Positions 8,437 through 16,738 of a stretch of 64,000 nucleotides of DNA are shown here, in pieces. Source of the stretch: Haliotispira sp965263485. Its GTDB lineage: Bacteria > Spirochaetota > Spirochaetia > SP-2023. Position numbers and translations under genes: made by a program. Location of the stretch: contig CBDHHO010000004.1 in NCBI GenBank assembly GCA_965263485.1, positions 682,001 through 746,000 on the forward strand, read 5' to 3'. Every line of letters starts with the position of its first letter. The stretch's first letter is position 1. The notes below the pieces were generated by a model, which made no database searches, was not told the origin of the DNA, and saw only the letters and a program-made list of their open reading frames with translations.

Positions 8437-9159
8437 ATGTTGCCCCGGCCCGTCCTTTCGCACAATTTCAATTTGTCCGATGCCATCGAGCCACTCAATG
8501 TGATTTTGGCCAGTCAAAATGCCCACAAACATCAGGAATTCGCGGGCCTGCTGCACGGCTGGAAACTGCAAAACGCCTTGCCCTTTGACTGCGAAGAAAA
8601 CGCCCTCACTTATTGGGGCAATGCCCTGCTCAAGGCCCGAACCGTCTGGGAACGACAGCCTGCCAACTGGGTGCTGGCCGATGACTCGGGTCTGGAAGTC
8701 TCGGCTCTGGGGCGGCGACCCGGGATTCACAGTGCCCGCTATGGCGGGCCGGGTCTGAGCTCTGCCGAGCGGAACGCCCTGCTGCTTGAAGAGCTGGCTT
8801 TAGAGCAAGATCGCCGGGCACACTTTGTCTGTTGCCTGGTACTGCTCAGTCCAGAGGGTGCGCACTACACCGCCCAGGCTATCGTGGCGGGCCGGATCAG
8901 CAGCGAGCCACGTAGCAGTCGGGAAAACGCATTTGGCTACGACCCGATCTTTGAACTCGCAATAACTTCTGAGCTGGGGCCACCCCACACTCATTCTGTT
9001 GCTGGTCAGACCTTTGCCGAGCTAGAGAGCAAGCAGCAGTTGTCTCATCGCTTTCGGGCCTGTGAGAAATTGAGATCCGTGCTGCAAACTTTGCCTGTAA
9101 GCGAGCCGGCCTTTTCCGGGATCCTCCCGAGATCGTGGACAACAAAGGCCTATACTTGA
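8437..9159 (+). CDS. rdgB: RdgB/HAM1-family non-canonical purine NTP pyrophosphatase
   Basis: A 240-residue protein with the HAM1 signatures: VILASQNAHKHQEF (SxNxxK-type phosphate loop), ENALLKA-like YWGNALLKART, LADDSGLEVSALGRRPGIHSARYGG, and FGYDPIFEL. The enzyme hydrolyses dITP, dXTP and ITP to monophosphates, keeping deaminated purines out of DNA. AAGGAG lies five bases before the ATG. The C-terminal 30 residues run past the usual end and stop at the next repeat element. Confidence 0.88.
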   Translation: MLPRPVLSHNFNLSDAIEPLNVILASQNAHKHQEFAGLLHGWKLQNALPFDCEENALTYWGNALLKARTVWERQPANWVLADDSGLEVSALGRRPGIHSARYGGPGLSSAERNALLLEELALEQDRRAHFVCCLVLLSPEGAHYTAQAIVAGRISSEPRSSRENAFGYDPIFELAITSELGPPHTHSVAGQTFAELESKQQLSHRFRACEKLRSVLQTLPVSEPAFSGILPRSWTTKAYT

Positions 9160-9196
9160 GGGGGCCCTCTCAAAATTCCCCTTTTTAGAGGTGCCC
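9160..9196. repeat. Minimal TIR element directly after the rdgB stop
   Basis: It reads GGGGGCCCTCTCAAAATTCC, then TTTTTAGAGGTGCCC: two degenerate ends with almost nothing between. It begins at the base after the rdgB stop codon. Confidence 0.6.
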
Positions 9197-9245
9197 TGAA
9201 GGGTCTTGCGCAGCGACCGACCTTCTGTAACAATCGGGGCCTGTT

Positions 9246-10004
9246 ATGCCCAACGAGTCCAAGAAGGCCCTGCCGACCGTTGCCACCTCTTTGCGCATCT
9301 GGCAACACTCGCGCCTGATTCCCCTGGTCGAGCTGGAGGAAGGCTTGCAGGACCGCCTGCTGATTTTGCGCAACCATCCTGAGGTTTGTGCCATGTCGCA
9401 CAATCAGAACCTCATCAGTTATGCGGCTCATCAGGACTACCTGCGCGAGCTGCGGCGGCACAAGCCCCGATTTGACAGCTGCGTTCTGTACTGCGATGCG
9501 ATTCGCCTGCTCAAAGGTCAGATTCAAGGCCAGCTGCAGGCAGCCGACAGCGATGCGGCCAACGGTCTGCAAATACTGCGACCGATCATCGGAGTGGTCA
9601 ACATCGACCAGCGCATTGAGGAAAGACCGCTCCTGGGGTTGTACAAAAATTTGTACCACTACCCTCACATCAAAATGGGTCGGGCCCTATTGTTTGCAGC
9701 CATGTTGCGGGCCAGTGAACTGGGACTGCGCGAAGTGTTTCTCGAATGCTACAGCCGGAATGTGGCGATGCAGAAACTGGCCCGGCAACTGGGCTTTCTG
9801 CCGCAGGGCGGAGATGCATGGACCCGCCAGGTGGATGAAGGACGCGGAGGAGCGGCTGTGGAGCGGCTGCTCAGTTATCAGCGCTACCTGCCCAGTAGCA
9901 AGAAATTGATTCAGGACCCTATGCTCGCCGATTTTGCCGAGCTCAAGCGCGAGTCGGCATCGCTAGGAGCCCCCGCTACAAAATTGCGGCGGCAGTTTTT
10001 GTAA
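9246..10004 (+). CDS. pseH: PseH-like GNAT acetyltransferase
   Basis: A 252-residue GNAT-family protein. LLILRNHPEVCAMSHNQNLISYAAHQDYL near the N-terminus and YHYPHIKMGRALLFAAMLRASELGLREVFLEC (CoA-binding motif A region) followed by NVAMQKLARQLGF match PseH, which N-acetylates the UDP-linked 4-amino sugar in CMP-pseudaminic acid synthesis. The pseI-like gene directly downstream supports this role. The sugar normally decorates flagellin or surface glycans. The C-terminal 50 residues are a poorly conserved tail. Confidence 0.78.
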   Translation: MPNESKKALPTVATSLRIWQHSRLIPLVELEEGLQDRLLILRNHPEVCAMSHNQNLISYAAHQDYLRELRRHKPRFDSCVLYCDAIRLLKGQIQGQLQAADSDAANGLQILRPIIGVVNIDQRIEERPLLGLYKNLYHYPHIKMGRALLFAAMLRASELGLREVFLECYSRNVAMQKLARQLGFLPQGGDAWTRQVDEGRGGAAVERLLSYQRYLPSSKKLIQDPMLADFAELKRESASLGAPATKLRRQFL

Positions 10005-10060
10005 TTCAGCATGAAAGCCCTGAGTGAGGAAAGAAAAATGAAGAGGCATTGCCTCAGACC

Positions 10061-11344
10061 ATGAGCCCCGAGACCGCTCAAGGCTATCAAAGCCTGCGCA
10101 GGCACCGGGCCGTGCGCCCTCCTTCTCAGCTACCCTCAGGAGGCTCAGAGCATAGTGCGGCTTCCGAGTACCGGGAAACTGGTCGGCAGTCCGAAGATGG
10201 CCCCGCCGGACAGGCTGAGCGGGGCCGGGAACCGGGGCGGGATTCGGAAACTTTGCAACATCAAACTATGGCTTCCAAAGTGGACATTGTGGCCGAGTTG
10301 TCGGCCAACCACAAGCAGGACTTGGATTTGGCCTTCCGCACCCTGCGGGCCATGGCAGAGGCGGGAGCCGATGCGATCAAGTTGCAATCCTACGATGTCC
10401 AGAGTCTGACCCTGCCCTTAGAGCAGGCACCGTTTATCATCGAGAGCGACACAGCAGCCCCCAGTCCTTGGGACGGGCGTTCGCTCTCGTCACTCTATGA
10501 AGAGGCCGCTATGCCTTGGGCCTGGCATAAGCCTTTGTACAAGCTGGCGGACCAGCTCGGCCTGCCGATTTTTTCCACGCCGTTTTGTTTGCGCGGCGTG
10601 GACTTTTTGGAGCAGCTGGACACTCCGTGCTACAAGATTGCTTCGTTTGAAATTGGCCACCTGGAACTGGTACGCCGCATAGCGGCGACCGGCAAGCCGC
10701 TGATGGTCTCGCTGGGCATCGCCGACTTTCGCGACATCGAGCGCTTTCTGGAGGTCTGCGAGGCCGAAGGCAACCGCAATATCACTCTTTTGCAGTGTAC
10801 TTCGGCCTATCCGGCCTCACCCGATGAAGCAAACCTAGCGATGCTGCCGCACCTGAAGTCTACCTTTGGCTGCCGGGTGGGTCTGAGCGATCATACTCCG
10901 GGCTCCGCCGTGGCGGTGGCCGCAGTGGCCTTGGGTGCCGAGCTGATTGAAAAGCATTTCATCCTCTCGCGAGAGCAGGGCGGCCCGGATGCCGGTTTTT
11001 CGATGGAACCTGCCGAATTTGCCGCGTTGGTGCGCGAAGTGCGCATCGCGGAGGCGGCTCTGGGCAAAGTGGACTATCGATTGGGCGAGAAAAAACGCGC
11101 CTCGCGGCGCTTTGGCAGAGCCATTTTTGTGCTGCGCGACCTGCGTGCGGGCGAAGTCTTGCAGCGCGAAGACCTCGCCGTGTTACGGCCCTTTCCTCCG
11201 GGAGCCATTGAACCCCAAGCGCTGGATCAGATACTCGGTGCCCGGCTGTGCTGTGACGTGGCTTATGGCAGTGCCCTAGAATGGTACATGCTCAGACTGT
11301 CCCAAGGATTTGTCGATGGAGGTTCTTTAAGTGAAGGCCAATGA
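10061..11344 (+). CDS. pseI: Pseudaminic acid synthase (NeuB family)
   Basis: From residue about 70 the protein closely follows PseI: DIVAELSANHKQDLDLA, GADAIKLQSY, IFSTPFCLRGVDFLE, CYKIASFEIGHLELV, LLQCTSAYPA, VGLSDHTPGS, ELIEKHFILSRE, and a C-terminal SAF domain. It condenses an altrose-type diacetamido sugar with PEP. The first 70 residues are low complexity and not part of the family, so translation may start at ATG 10268. However, ATG 10061 overlaps (ATGA) the stop of a 9-codon micro-ORF at 10038 with a strong GAGGAAAG site, suggesting translational coupling. The gene overlaps the next by 14 bp. Confidence 0.88.
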   Translation: MSPETAQGYQSLRRHRAVRPPSQLPSGGSEHSAASEYRETGRQSEDGPAGQAERGREPGRDSETLQHQTMASKVDIVAELSANHKQDLDLAFRTLRAMAEAGADAIKLQSYDVQSLTLPLEQAPFIIESDTAAPSPWDGRSLSSLYEEAAMPWAWHKPLYKLADQLGLPIFSTPFCLRGVDFLEQLDTPCYKIASFEIGHLELVRRIAATGKPLMVSLGIADFRDIERFLEVCEAEGNRNITLLQCTSAYPASPDEANLAMLPHLKSTFGCRVGLSDHTPGSAVAVAAVALGAELIEKHFILSREQGGPDAGFSMEPAEFAALVREVRIAEAALGKVDYRLGEKKRASRRFGRAIFVLRDLRAGEVLQREDLAVLRPFPPGAIEPQALDQILGARLCCDVAYGSALEWYMLRLSQGFVDGGSLSEGQ

Positions 11345-12059
11345 AATCTCTCTGATCGACTGCGTGATGGCCCGGCCGGGCCTCAACTTGCGGCAACTGG
11401 TGCAACAGTGCCAGTTGCCGCAAACTACCGTACATCGCACCCTTGCCAACCTGTGCCGGGCCGGGCTGCTGCTCAAGCAACAAGATTGCTACTATCTGGG
11501 CCCGGTATTGCTGCGCTGGATCAACAGCAGTCCGCTCTCGCAGCATGAACGTTACGCCCAGTTGATTCGCCCCCATCTGGCCGAGTTGGCCCGAGCCACC
11601 GGGGAAACAGTGCATTTGGTCCAGCGCGAGGGTTTTACGGCCTTTTATATCGACAAGGTGGAAGGCAGCGGCCCAATTGCGCTCAAGTCTAAAGTTGGCA
11701 ACAAACTGGAGCTATATTGCACCGGCGCGGGGCGGGCCCTGTTGACTCTGTTTCGTCCCGATGAGCTGCGCGAATACTGGCGCAGCATCGAACGCCGGGC
11801 CGCCACGCCCCGCACCCAGACCGATGCCCGCATCTTGGAACGGGAAATCGATCACTTCCGCGAACAGGGCTTCGCCGTTGAAGTCGAGCAGGATCAATTG
11901 ACGATTCAGTGCCTAGGTGCGGCTTTGGACCTGGGGCGGGTGCAACTGGCCATCAGCATCACTTCTACCACTCTGCGCCAGCCCAAAGAATTTCAGCAGT
12001 ACGCTGGATTGCTCAAAGAGATCAGCTCCCGGTTGAATGCAGAATTACAAGTCGGCTAA
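11331..12059 (+). CDS. IclR-family transcriptional regulator
   Basis: A 242-residue protein with an N-terminal winged helix (GLNLRQLVQQCQLPQTTVHRTLANLCRAGLL, residues 16-47) and a C-terminal effector domain with GETVHLVQREGFTAFYIDKVEG and CTGAGRALL, as in IclR proteins. GTG start with GGAGG upstream, overlapping the end of pseI. The ligand is unknown. Control of the hexuronate genes 25 kb away would be guesswork. Confidence 0.85.
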   Translation: MKANEISLIDCVMARPGLNLRQLVQQCQLPQTTVHRTLANLCRAGLLLKQQDCYYLGPVLLRWINSSPLSQHERYAQLIRPHLAELARATGETVHLVQREGFTAFYIDKVEGSGPIALKSKVGNKLELYCTGAGRALLTLFRPDELREYWRSIERRAATPRTQTDARILEREIDHFREQGFAVEVEQDQLTIQCLGAALDLGRVQLAISITSTTLRQPKEFQQYAGLLKEISSRLNAELQVG

Positions 12060-12062
12060 AAT

Positions 12063-12078
12063 ATTTTTAGAGGTCCCC
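12063..12078 (+). repeat. Solo TIR end
   Basis: ATTTTTAGAGGTCCCC stands directly after the IclR gene and three bases before the ATG of the next small reading frame. The AGAGG within it is that frame's only Shine-Dalgarno-like sequence. Confidence 0.55.
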
Positions 12079-12080
12079 TT

Positions 12081-12398
12081 ATGTTGTTTTCCGCTGCGGA
12101 AGTGAGGTTTGGCAAGACCGCATACAGCCATGTCCTGACAAAAAAAGGAGGCGCCACGGAATCGGGGAATGACGATGTGAATCAGAATTCCCAAATCACG
12201 TTTCACTTTCCCGGTGATCAGCTTCCCGGTGGTGGTGGGGCCAACTTCGTCGTGGTAGGGGGGACGTCACCGAGTGCTGGTGACTATAGTTTGAAATATG
12301 TCAAAGAGTCCGGCGGGGTGGCCGTTAAGATCGGAGCCGGCGGCGGCCAATTCGATCACCTGGGAACACTGGGCAAAAAACCGGGCAAAAAACCATAG
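12081..12398 (+). CDS. Small hypothetical protein, doubtful
   Basis: A 105-residue frame with no signal peptide and no family I recognise. The middle (GDYSLKYVKESGGVAVKIG) vaguely recalls the repeat protein at the left edge of the window. The end is low complexity (GKKPGKKP from a direct DNA repeat). It starts right after a solo TIR end, which would provide the ribosome site. It may be a fragment of a larger gene cut by the repeat, or not coding. Confidence 0.25.
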   Translation: MLFSAAEVRFGKTAYSHVLTKKGGATESGNDDVNQNSQITFHFPGDQLPGGGGANFVVVGGTSPSAGDYSLKYVKESGGVAVKIGAGGGQFDHLGTLGKKPGKKP

Positions 12399-12546
12399 CG
12401 AAGTACATAGGGAAGGATGAGAAAACCCGCTTTCCGCCAAGCGTTCCCATCGCGGCCGAAAGCCTGAAAGCCTTTCGCGGCTCCATCGCGGCTCCATCGC
12501 GGAAAAAATGCGATGGCCGCCGCGATATGCCCCGAACAGATCCTCC

Positions 12547-13335
12547 TCAACGCGATTGCAGCAGTGAAGTGCTCAGTTCGGCGGCCGTCCGGCCGGAGAG
12601 CAGCATCCCGCCAAAGGTCGGGCCCATACGCGGCACTCCGGTTTTCTCGGAGACCGACATGCCGGCGATCACCAGATTGGGGAAAACTTCCCGGGTATTC
12701 TCGACAATCGCCTGCTCCGAGCCCTCAATCCACAGTGCTCCTAGGCCTTTGGTGTCGAGCAGCTTGCGCTGCTCCAGATAGCGGCAAATGGCCGCCTCGT
12801 GCCCGGTGGCATCAATCATGATCTTGGCCTCAATGATGATCGGATCCAAGCAGGTAATCAGCTTGGGCAACATCGTTACCGGAGTGGAATTGATTACCAG
12901 CCCGGTCATTTTGTCATTCTTGACCACCACGTCTTCGACAATCGTGGTGTTTAGGAAGCGCACCCCCGCCTCACAGGCACCTCGGATCAGGCCGGAGGCG
13001 AAGTAGGCAGAATCCGCCACATAGAGCCCCGGCTGGAATTCCTTGTAGGGGATTCCCAGCTCGTCGATGATCTGGTGGGCCGGGGCGCGGAACGAGACTT
13101 TGTTCATCAGATAGCCTCCAATCCACATGCCACCACCCAGGAAGTTATTGCGTTCCACGATGGTTACCGTATAGCCGGCCTTGGCCAATAGTCGCCCCGA
13201 GACTAGGCCCGCCGGTCCCGCTCCGGCGATCAGCACATCCGACTCAATGCAGTCTTCCAGATGCCGGTGATATTCACGCACTATGGCGCGCGTCACATCC
13301 TTCTCTTGCGTCTTTACAAATAGTTCTTCACCCAT
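12547..13335 (-). CDS. thi4: Thi4-family thiazole synthase
   Basis: A 262-residue flavoprotein-fold enzyme that makes the thiazole half of thiamine. Visible are the dinucleotide motif DVLIAGAGPAGLVSGRLLA (about 33-51), IVERNNFLGGGMWIGGYL, VDATGHE-like MIDATGHEAAICR, and MGPTFGGMLLSG near the end. Prokaryotic members usually carry histidine where yeast has the sulfur-donating Cys205. Here an ungapped alignment places Cys162 (TCLDP) at that position. AGGAGG lies before the ATG. It is downstream of a TPP riboswitch and a decayed thiE on the same strand. Confidence 0.9.
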   Translation of the reverse strand: MGEELFVKTQEKDVTRAIVREYHRHLEDCIESDVLIAGAGPAGLVSGRLLAKAGYTVTIVERNNFLGGGMWIGGYLMNKVSFRAPAHQIIDELGIPYKEFQPGLYVADSAYFASGLIRGACEAGVRFLNTTIVEDVVVKNDKMTGLVINSTPVTMLPKLITCLDPIIIEAKIMIDATGHEAAICRYLEQRKLLDTKGLGALWIEGSEQAIVENTREVFPNLVIAGMSVSEKTGVPRMGPTFGGMLLSGRTAAELSTSLLQSR

Positions 13336-13359
13336 GATGAAGCCTCCTTCGTTGGATCC

Positions 13360-13861
13360 TCAGAAATGCAGGATTTCTGTTGTTTTGTATCTAGGGAATG
13401 GCCCGGGCACTCGCGGATGAAACAGACGGAGGCCCGACAGGTCCCTGGAATCGAGGTGCAGTACCGCAGCATCAGTGTCCAAAGCCAGCTGCGAATGGTC
13501 GTTGATCAGCAGGGGAATGCCCCTGAGCAGGTCTTTGAGGCTCCGGGCGGAGCGCGCATACGGGGGCCCCGTTTGGGGCGCGTAACCGCAGCACCGCAAC
13601 ATGGTTCTGGACGTACTGTTGCTTGAAAAAAACCGGAAGGCGGGGCCGATCGAGGGCCCCGTTTGGGACAGCTCTGTTCCGAGTGTCGTGTAATAGGGTG
13701 TCGTGTAATAGGCAGGAGTTTGGTAAAATTTGATCGCATGGCCCCCCCCTCTTCCCGGTCAGCAGAACGAACTGTGGGGGGCCATGGCGCTGCCCATCCA
13801 GAAACCCGCGCGCAAGGCCTGTGGACTCAGCGGCGCGGGTAAGTTTGGAAAAGGCATTCAC
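13360..13861 (-). pseudogene. thiE: Decayed thiamine-phosphate synthase
   Basis: Two frames carry pieces of ThiE in the right order. Near 13755-13775 the translation FVLLTGKRGG resembles the LYLVTDR start of the enzyme. Near 13450-13520 LLRGIPLLINDHSQLALDTDAAVLHLDSRDL matches its plliND...ALalgAdGvHLgqeD core. Between them lies extra sequence with short direct repeats (GTGTCGTGTAATAGG twice, about 13675-13705), and the frame changes. The downstream half of ThiE (phosphate-binding GG and P-loop) is absent. It sits between a TPP riboswitch and thi4, as an intact thi operon would. Confidence 0.6.
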
Positions 13862-13863
13862 GC

Positions 13864-13935
13864 TCCCTCCGCAGGAATTACCCTGAGCAGGTTCCTAGGG
13901 TCTGATCTCAGCTTGCGGCGCAAGCACCCCTGGTG
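13864..13935 (-). promoter_or_regulatory. TPP riboswitch
   Basis: Read on the minus strand, this shows the conserved thi-box parts in order: AGGGGTGC at the 5' foot, GCTGAGATCAGACCC (pyrimidine-sensing helix), GAACCTG, then AGGGTAATTCCTGCGGAGGG (pyrophosphate-sensing helix). It binds thiamine pyrophosphate and shuts off the downstream genes, here the thiE remnant and thi4. Confidence 0.93.
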
Positions 13936-13999
13936 AAATTTGGTGAAATTTGGTGAAATCTGGCGAAAATCCCTTCAAAGAGTTAATATCAACTCTTAA

Positions 14000-14208
14000 G
14001 GGCACCACTAAAAATGGTACGACTTTTCAAAATCCTGTCAATGCTTCTTCGGTAAGATATCCATAAGGGCAGCTCCAAAAATTCCAATTTTGCGTTCTTA
14101 CTCGCTTTTTTGAAATGAACAGCTTGGTCAGAAGAGGCGACAGGCTCTTGCTGTGCACGGCCTGCATTTTCTTCCATGCTTTAGCATGGAAGCCTATACA
14201 ATACAACA
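14000..14208. repeat. Overlapping partial TIR elements
   Basis: Left ends at 14000 (GGGCACCACTAAAAATGG) and 14074 (GGGCAGCTCCAAAAATTCC) are followed by the interior of the longer subfamily, including the TTCCATGCTTTAGCATGGAA palindrome, also seen at about 18270 and similarly at about 56610. The block abuts the full element at 14209. Confidence 0.6.
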
Positions 14209-14371
14209 GGGGACCTCTAAAAATTCGTTTCGATGCTGAATCAGCGAGATTTTGTCGATAGAGAGGAAGTGAAGCCTAGGCATACTTTGCTGTATGGTAA
14301 GGCTTTGCTGACGAAGCTATTCGGCAACAAGATCGCGATTCAGCGCGAAATTGGAATTTTTAGAGGTCCCC
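14209..14371. repeat. Full-length TIR element with 4-bp target duplication (AACA)
   Basis: A 163-bp copy with perfect 18-bp inverted ends GGGGACCTCTAAAAATTC. It is flanked on both sides by AACA. The interior is nearly identical to the copies at 33096 and 43312. Confidence 0.9.
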
Positions 14372-14438
14372 AACAAAGTATTCTTCAAAGTATTCTTCGG
14401 CCTCAAGCTCCAAAATAGCTTCGCAAGAAGAGCGAATT

Positions 14439-14490
14439 TTTGGAGCTTCCCTTTGGAGCTTCCCTTTGGAGCTTCCCTTTGGAACTGCCC
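14439..14490. repeat. 13-bp tandem repeat
   Basis: About four copies of TTTGGAGCTTCCC, the last one diverged. The unit resembles a worn TIR end, as if an end had been amplified. Confidence 0.7.
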
Positions 14491-14545
14491 TGCCCGCGAA
14501 CTGCCTCTGCGGAACCGCGAGACGTCTACGTTTCTTTGACCTAGC

Positions 14546-15559
14546 TCACGCAGCATCGAAATTACGGGCAATCTCTTTTAGATAGCGTTGGTAGCGCCTC
14601 AGTTCCGTCACAGAGATTTGGGTCAGCTCGCTGATTTGCTCCTGCGGGGGCAGCGAACGTATACTGACATAACGAATGCGCAGGCTGTTCAAGGTATAAT
14701 TCAAACGGGTTAACTTCTGTTCGTGTGCCTCGGGCTTTGTATCGCCGGGCGCATCCTGTTGCTCTTCATCCTGTTGCTGTTTTTGTTGCATCCCCACATA
14801 ATATGAATAACAGCGATCGAGCCTGCGTTCAATCTCATTTTTCCGGATGCGGATTTGCCGGAGCGCGGGTTCTCGCTGATTGATGATTGCATCGTACTGC
14901 TTTCTGCTCCATCGCGCCCTTGGCAGCAAAGATCCCAGCTCTTTATCTGCGAGAAATTCCTGATTATAAATCAGCAGCAACCTCAGTACTTTATACTTAT
15001 CGGTTCCCTTGATCGTGCCCTGAAAACGCTGGTGCAACGCAGTCATAATGTCGTTGATCTGTTGTGAGACCCCGCGAGAGATATCACGCGGCAGATGCGA
15101 CGAATAAGAAACTTTCGGATCAGCATAAGAGAGATCCTCTGCTTCAGCGACACAATCACCTGCGGGGAAAGACCTTCTTTGGTAATAATCACTAACAGAC
15201 TGTTTATTGAGACCCGGAGTATTGTATTGGCTGTATCTCATGATATCTTTGGCTTTTTCCATACTCTTAATCTTATGGAAATTCTTGCGATACGTCTTCA
15301 ATGTGAAACCGATATAGCTTTCTAAGCTGATCTCCCGCTGTTCAAATCGTCCTAGGGCACGGAGAAAGGTCTCCCGGTATTCCAGCAGGAATTCGCCGAC
15401 CAGGTCGGGATCCTCGCGAAAATAGTAGGTCTGGCTATTGTACAAGAGCTTTTCGACATTGTGCACAAAGTCAGGATCCTTCAGGTAGCCTTTCAGTAAA
15501 CGGGGGTTTGAAAAACAGTCCTGATAGCATTCCGGGAATTCTTTCTTAAAATCAAACAT
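14546..15559 (-). CDS. Hypothetical protein with weak sigma-factor-like N-terminal region
   Basis: A 337-residue soluble, charged protein starting at the ATG with GGGAG eight bases upstream. I do not recognise the family. Residues about 45-95 (VGEFLLEYRETFLRALGRFEQREISLESYIGFTLK) resemble the start of sigma-70 region 2 in helix pattern only. Near the C-terminus, PPQEQISELTQISVTELRRYQRYLK could be a helix-turn-helix. A glutamine-rich stretch (MQQKQQQDEEQQ) lies about residue 255. It has no signal peptide or membrane segment. A regulatory role is speculation. Confidence 0.6.
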   Translation of the reverse strand: MFDFKKEFPECYQDCFSNPRLLKGYLKDPDFVHNVEKLLYNSQTYYFREDPDLVGEFLLEYRETFLRALGRFEQREISLESYIGFTLKTYRKNFHKIKSMEKAKDIMRYSQYNTPGLNKQSVSDYYQRRSFPAGDCVAEAEDLSYADPKVSYSSHLPRDISRGVSQQINDIMTALHQRFQGTIKGTDKYKVLRLLLIYNQEFLADKELGSLLPRARWSRKQYDAIINQREPALRQIRIRKNEIERRLDRCYSYYVGMQQKQQQDEEQQDAPGDTKPEAHEQKLTRLNYTLNSLRIRYVSIRSLPPQEQISELTQISVTELRRYQRYLKEIARNFDAA

Positions 15560-15601
15560 TTTGTATTCTCCCTTGTATCTATATTGATGCGTGATTCCCA
15601 A

Positions 15602-16155
15602 TATTTCGGGCGAGTTTCCTGGTACCTAAATACTTGTATAAGAAAACTTTCTTAAGAAATATATGATCACTACTAATAATAGGACTCAAAAAAATTATTT
15701 CGGTAGCAGGTGAAAAGATTTTTTGTGAAAAGGGAGCGGGGGTATATTTCTTTATATAATAATATCTTACTGCTGGGAATAGGGCCGGAGTCTTATTGCC
15801 GAGTTCACCGGGGGGCATCTCACCGGGGGCATCTCACCGGGGGCATCTCACCGGGGGCATCTATTGGGAAAAAGGTTGAGCCAGGCTCAAGACCGCGTCT
15901 TCGCCGTCTTCGCCGTGGCGTTCTCACTTGAGATCCCTTGAAAAACCAACCGTAGTCCTTCACTATCAAAGGTTTTGACAAGGGGCCCAAATGCATATAC
16001 AAGGCAAAGATTTCCCGGCTCCAGCGAAGATCTTCTTTAGAGGTGCCCATAAGCAGATCCCATAAAGCGTTATGAGCCAGTGATTCTACTGCCAAAGCTA
16101 TTCGCGAATAAGATCGTAGATCCGGGGGGAGAAATTGCTCATCTCCGATAGCCCG
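15602..16155. other. Gene-free gap with tandem repeats
   Basis: This 554-bp stretch is AT-rich at first (about 15600-15790). It then carries a 14-bp tandem repeat and a CGTCTTCGCCGTCTTCGCCG direct repeat near 15893, and a worn TIR end near 16035 (TTTAGAGGTGCCC). The frames that stay open are low complexity (an arginine run on the minus strand), and I do not consider them genes. Confidence 0.6.
15806..15862. repeat. 14-bp tandem repeat
   Basis: Four copies of CACCGGGGGCATCT, the first with one extra G. Confidence 0.85.
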
Positions 16156-16401
16156 CTAGAGACCCTTTGCCTCGCAAATATATTGATAGGCATCGCCTAC
16201 CGTCTCAAAGCTGGCAGCCTTCTCATCCTCAATCTGGATGTCCAGTTCCGACTGAATGGCGAACAGCAGTTCGTAAGTGTCCAGACTGTCAGCACCCAGA
16301 TCTTCGCGGAACCGGGCTTCTTCCTGCACTTTGCTTTCTTCGACTTCCAGCTTTTCCACTACCAAAGCCTTTAATTTGTTGTACAAGTCTTCCTTGGTCA
16401 T
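16156..16401 (-). CDS. acpP: Acyl carrier protein
   Basis: An 81-residue acidic protein with the phosphopantetheine site GADSLDTYELL (Ser39), where most ACPs read DSLDxVEL. It carries growing acyl chains in fatty acid synthesis. AAGGAG lies nine bases before the ATG. It follows rpmF on the same strand, as in many bacteria, but a 184-bp repeat lies between them and no plsX or fab genes are nearby. Confidence 0.93.
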   Translation of the reverse strand: MTKEDLYNKLKALVVEKLEVEESKVQEEARFREDLGADSLDTYELLFAIQSELDIQIEDEKAASFETVGDAYQYICEAKGL

Positions 16402-16420
16402 AGATAACTCCTTGTTCTTT

Positions 16421-16604
16421 GAGAGACCTCTGAAAATTCCAATTCCGTGTGAAATCGCGATCTTTTTCGAGAAAAAAGGTTCTGCCTTCCGGCAGGATTT
16501 GTAGACAAGCCTTTCCAATACAACAAAGTATTAAAAAAGCTTGCCGCCTCGCTATCACGAAAATCCCTGCGATTCACATCAAAAGCAAATTTTTAGAGGT
16601 GCCC
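16421..16604. repeat. TIR element, 184 bp, second interior type
   Basis: Ends are GAGAGACCTCTGAAAATTCC and AAATTTTTAGAGGTGCCC. The interior (GGTTCTGCCTTCCGGCAGGA hairpin) differs from the 164-bp type and recurs at 19721. It lies between rpmF and acpP. Confidence 0.7.
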
Positions 16605-16738
16605 GCAAGTTCAATCCGGAAAAACTGCTTCCCATAATTGATAAGAGGAAGGCATATAGCAGAGCCTGTCCTGTAATTTCACCCCCGCGTCACCACTACA
16701 CATGATAAAGGCCACCCGATCAACACAACATGACTAAA

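Noticed and set aside
15820..16095. Minus-strand 91-residue frame with an arginine run
   Set aside because: It covers a tandem repeat and a worn TIR end, has no ribosome site and no family resemblance.
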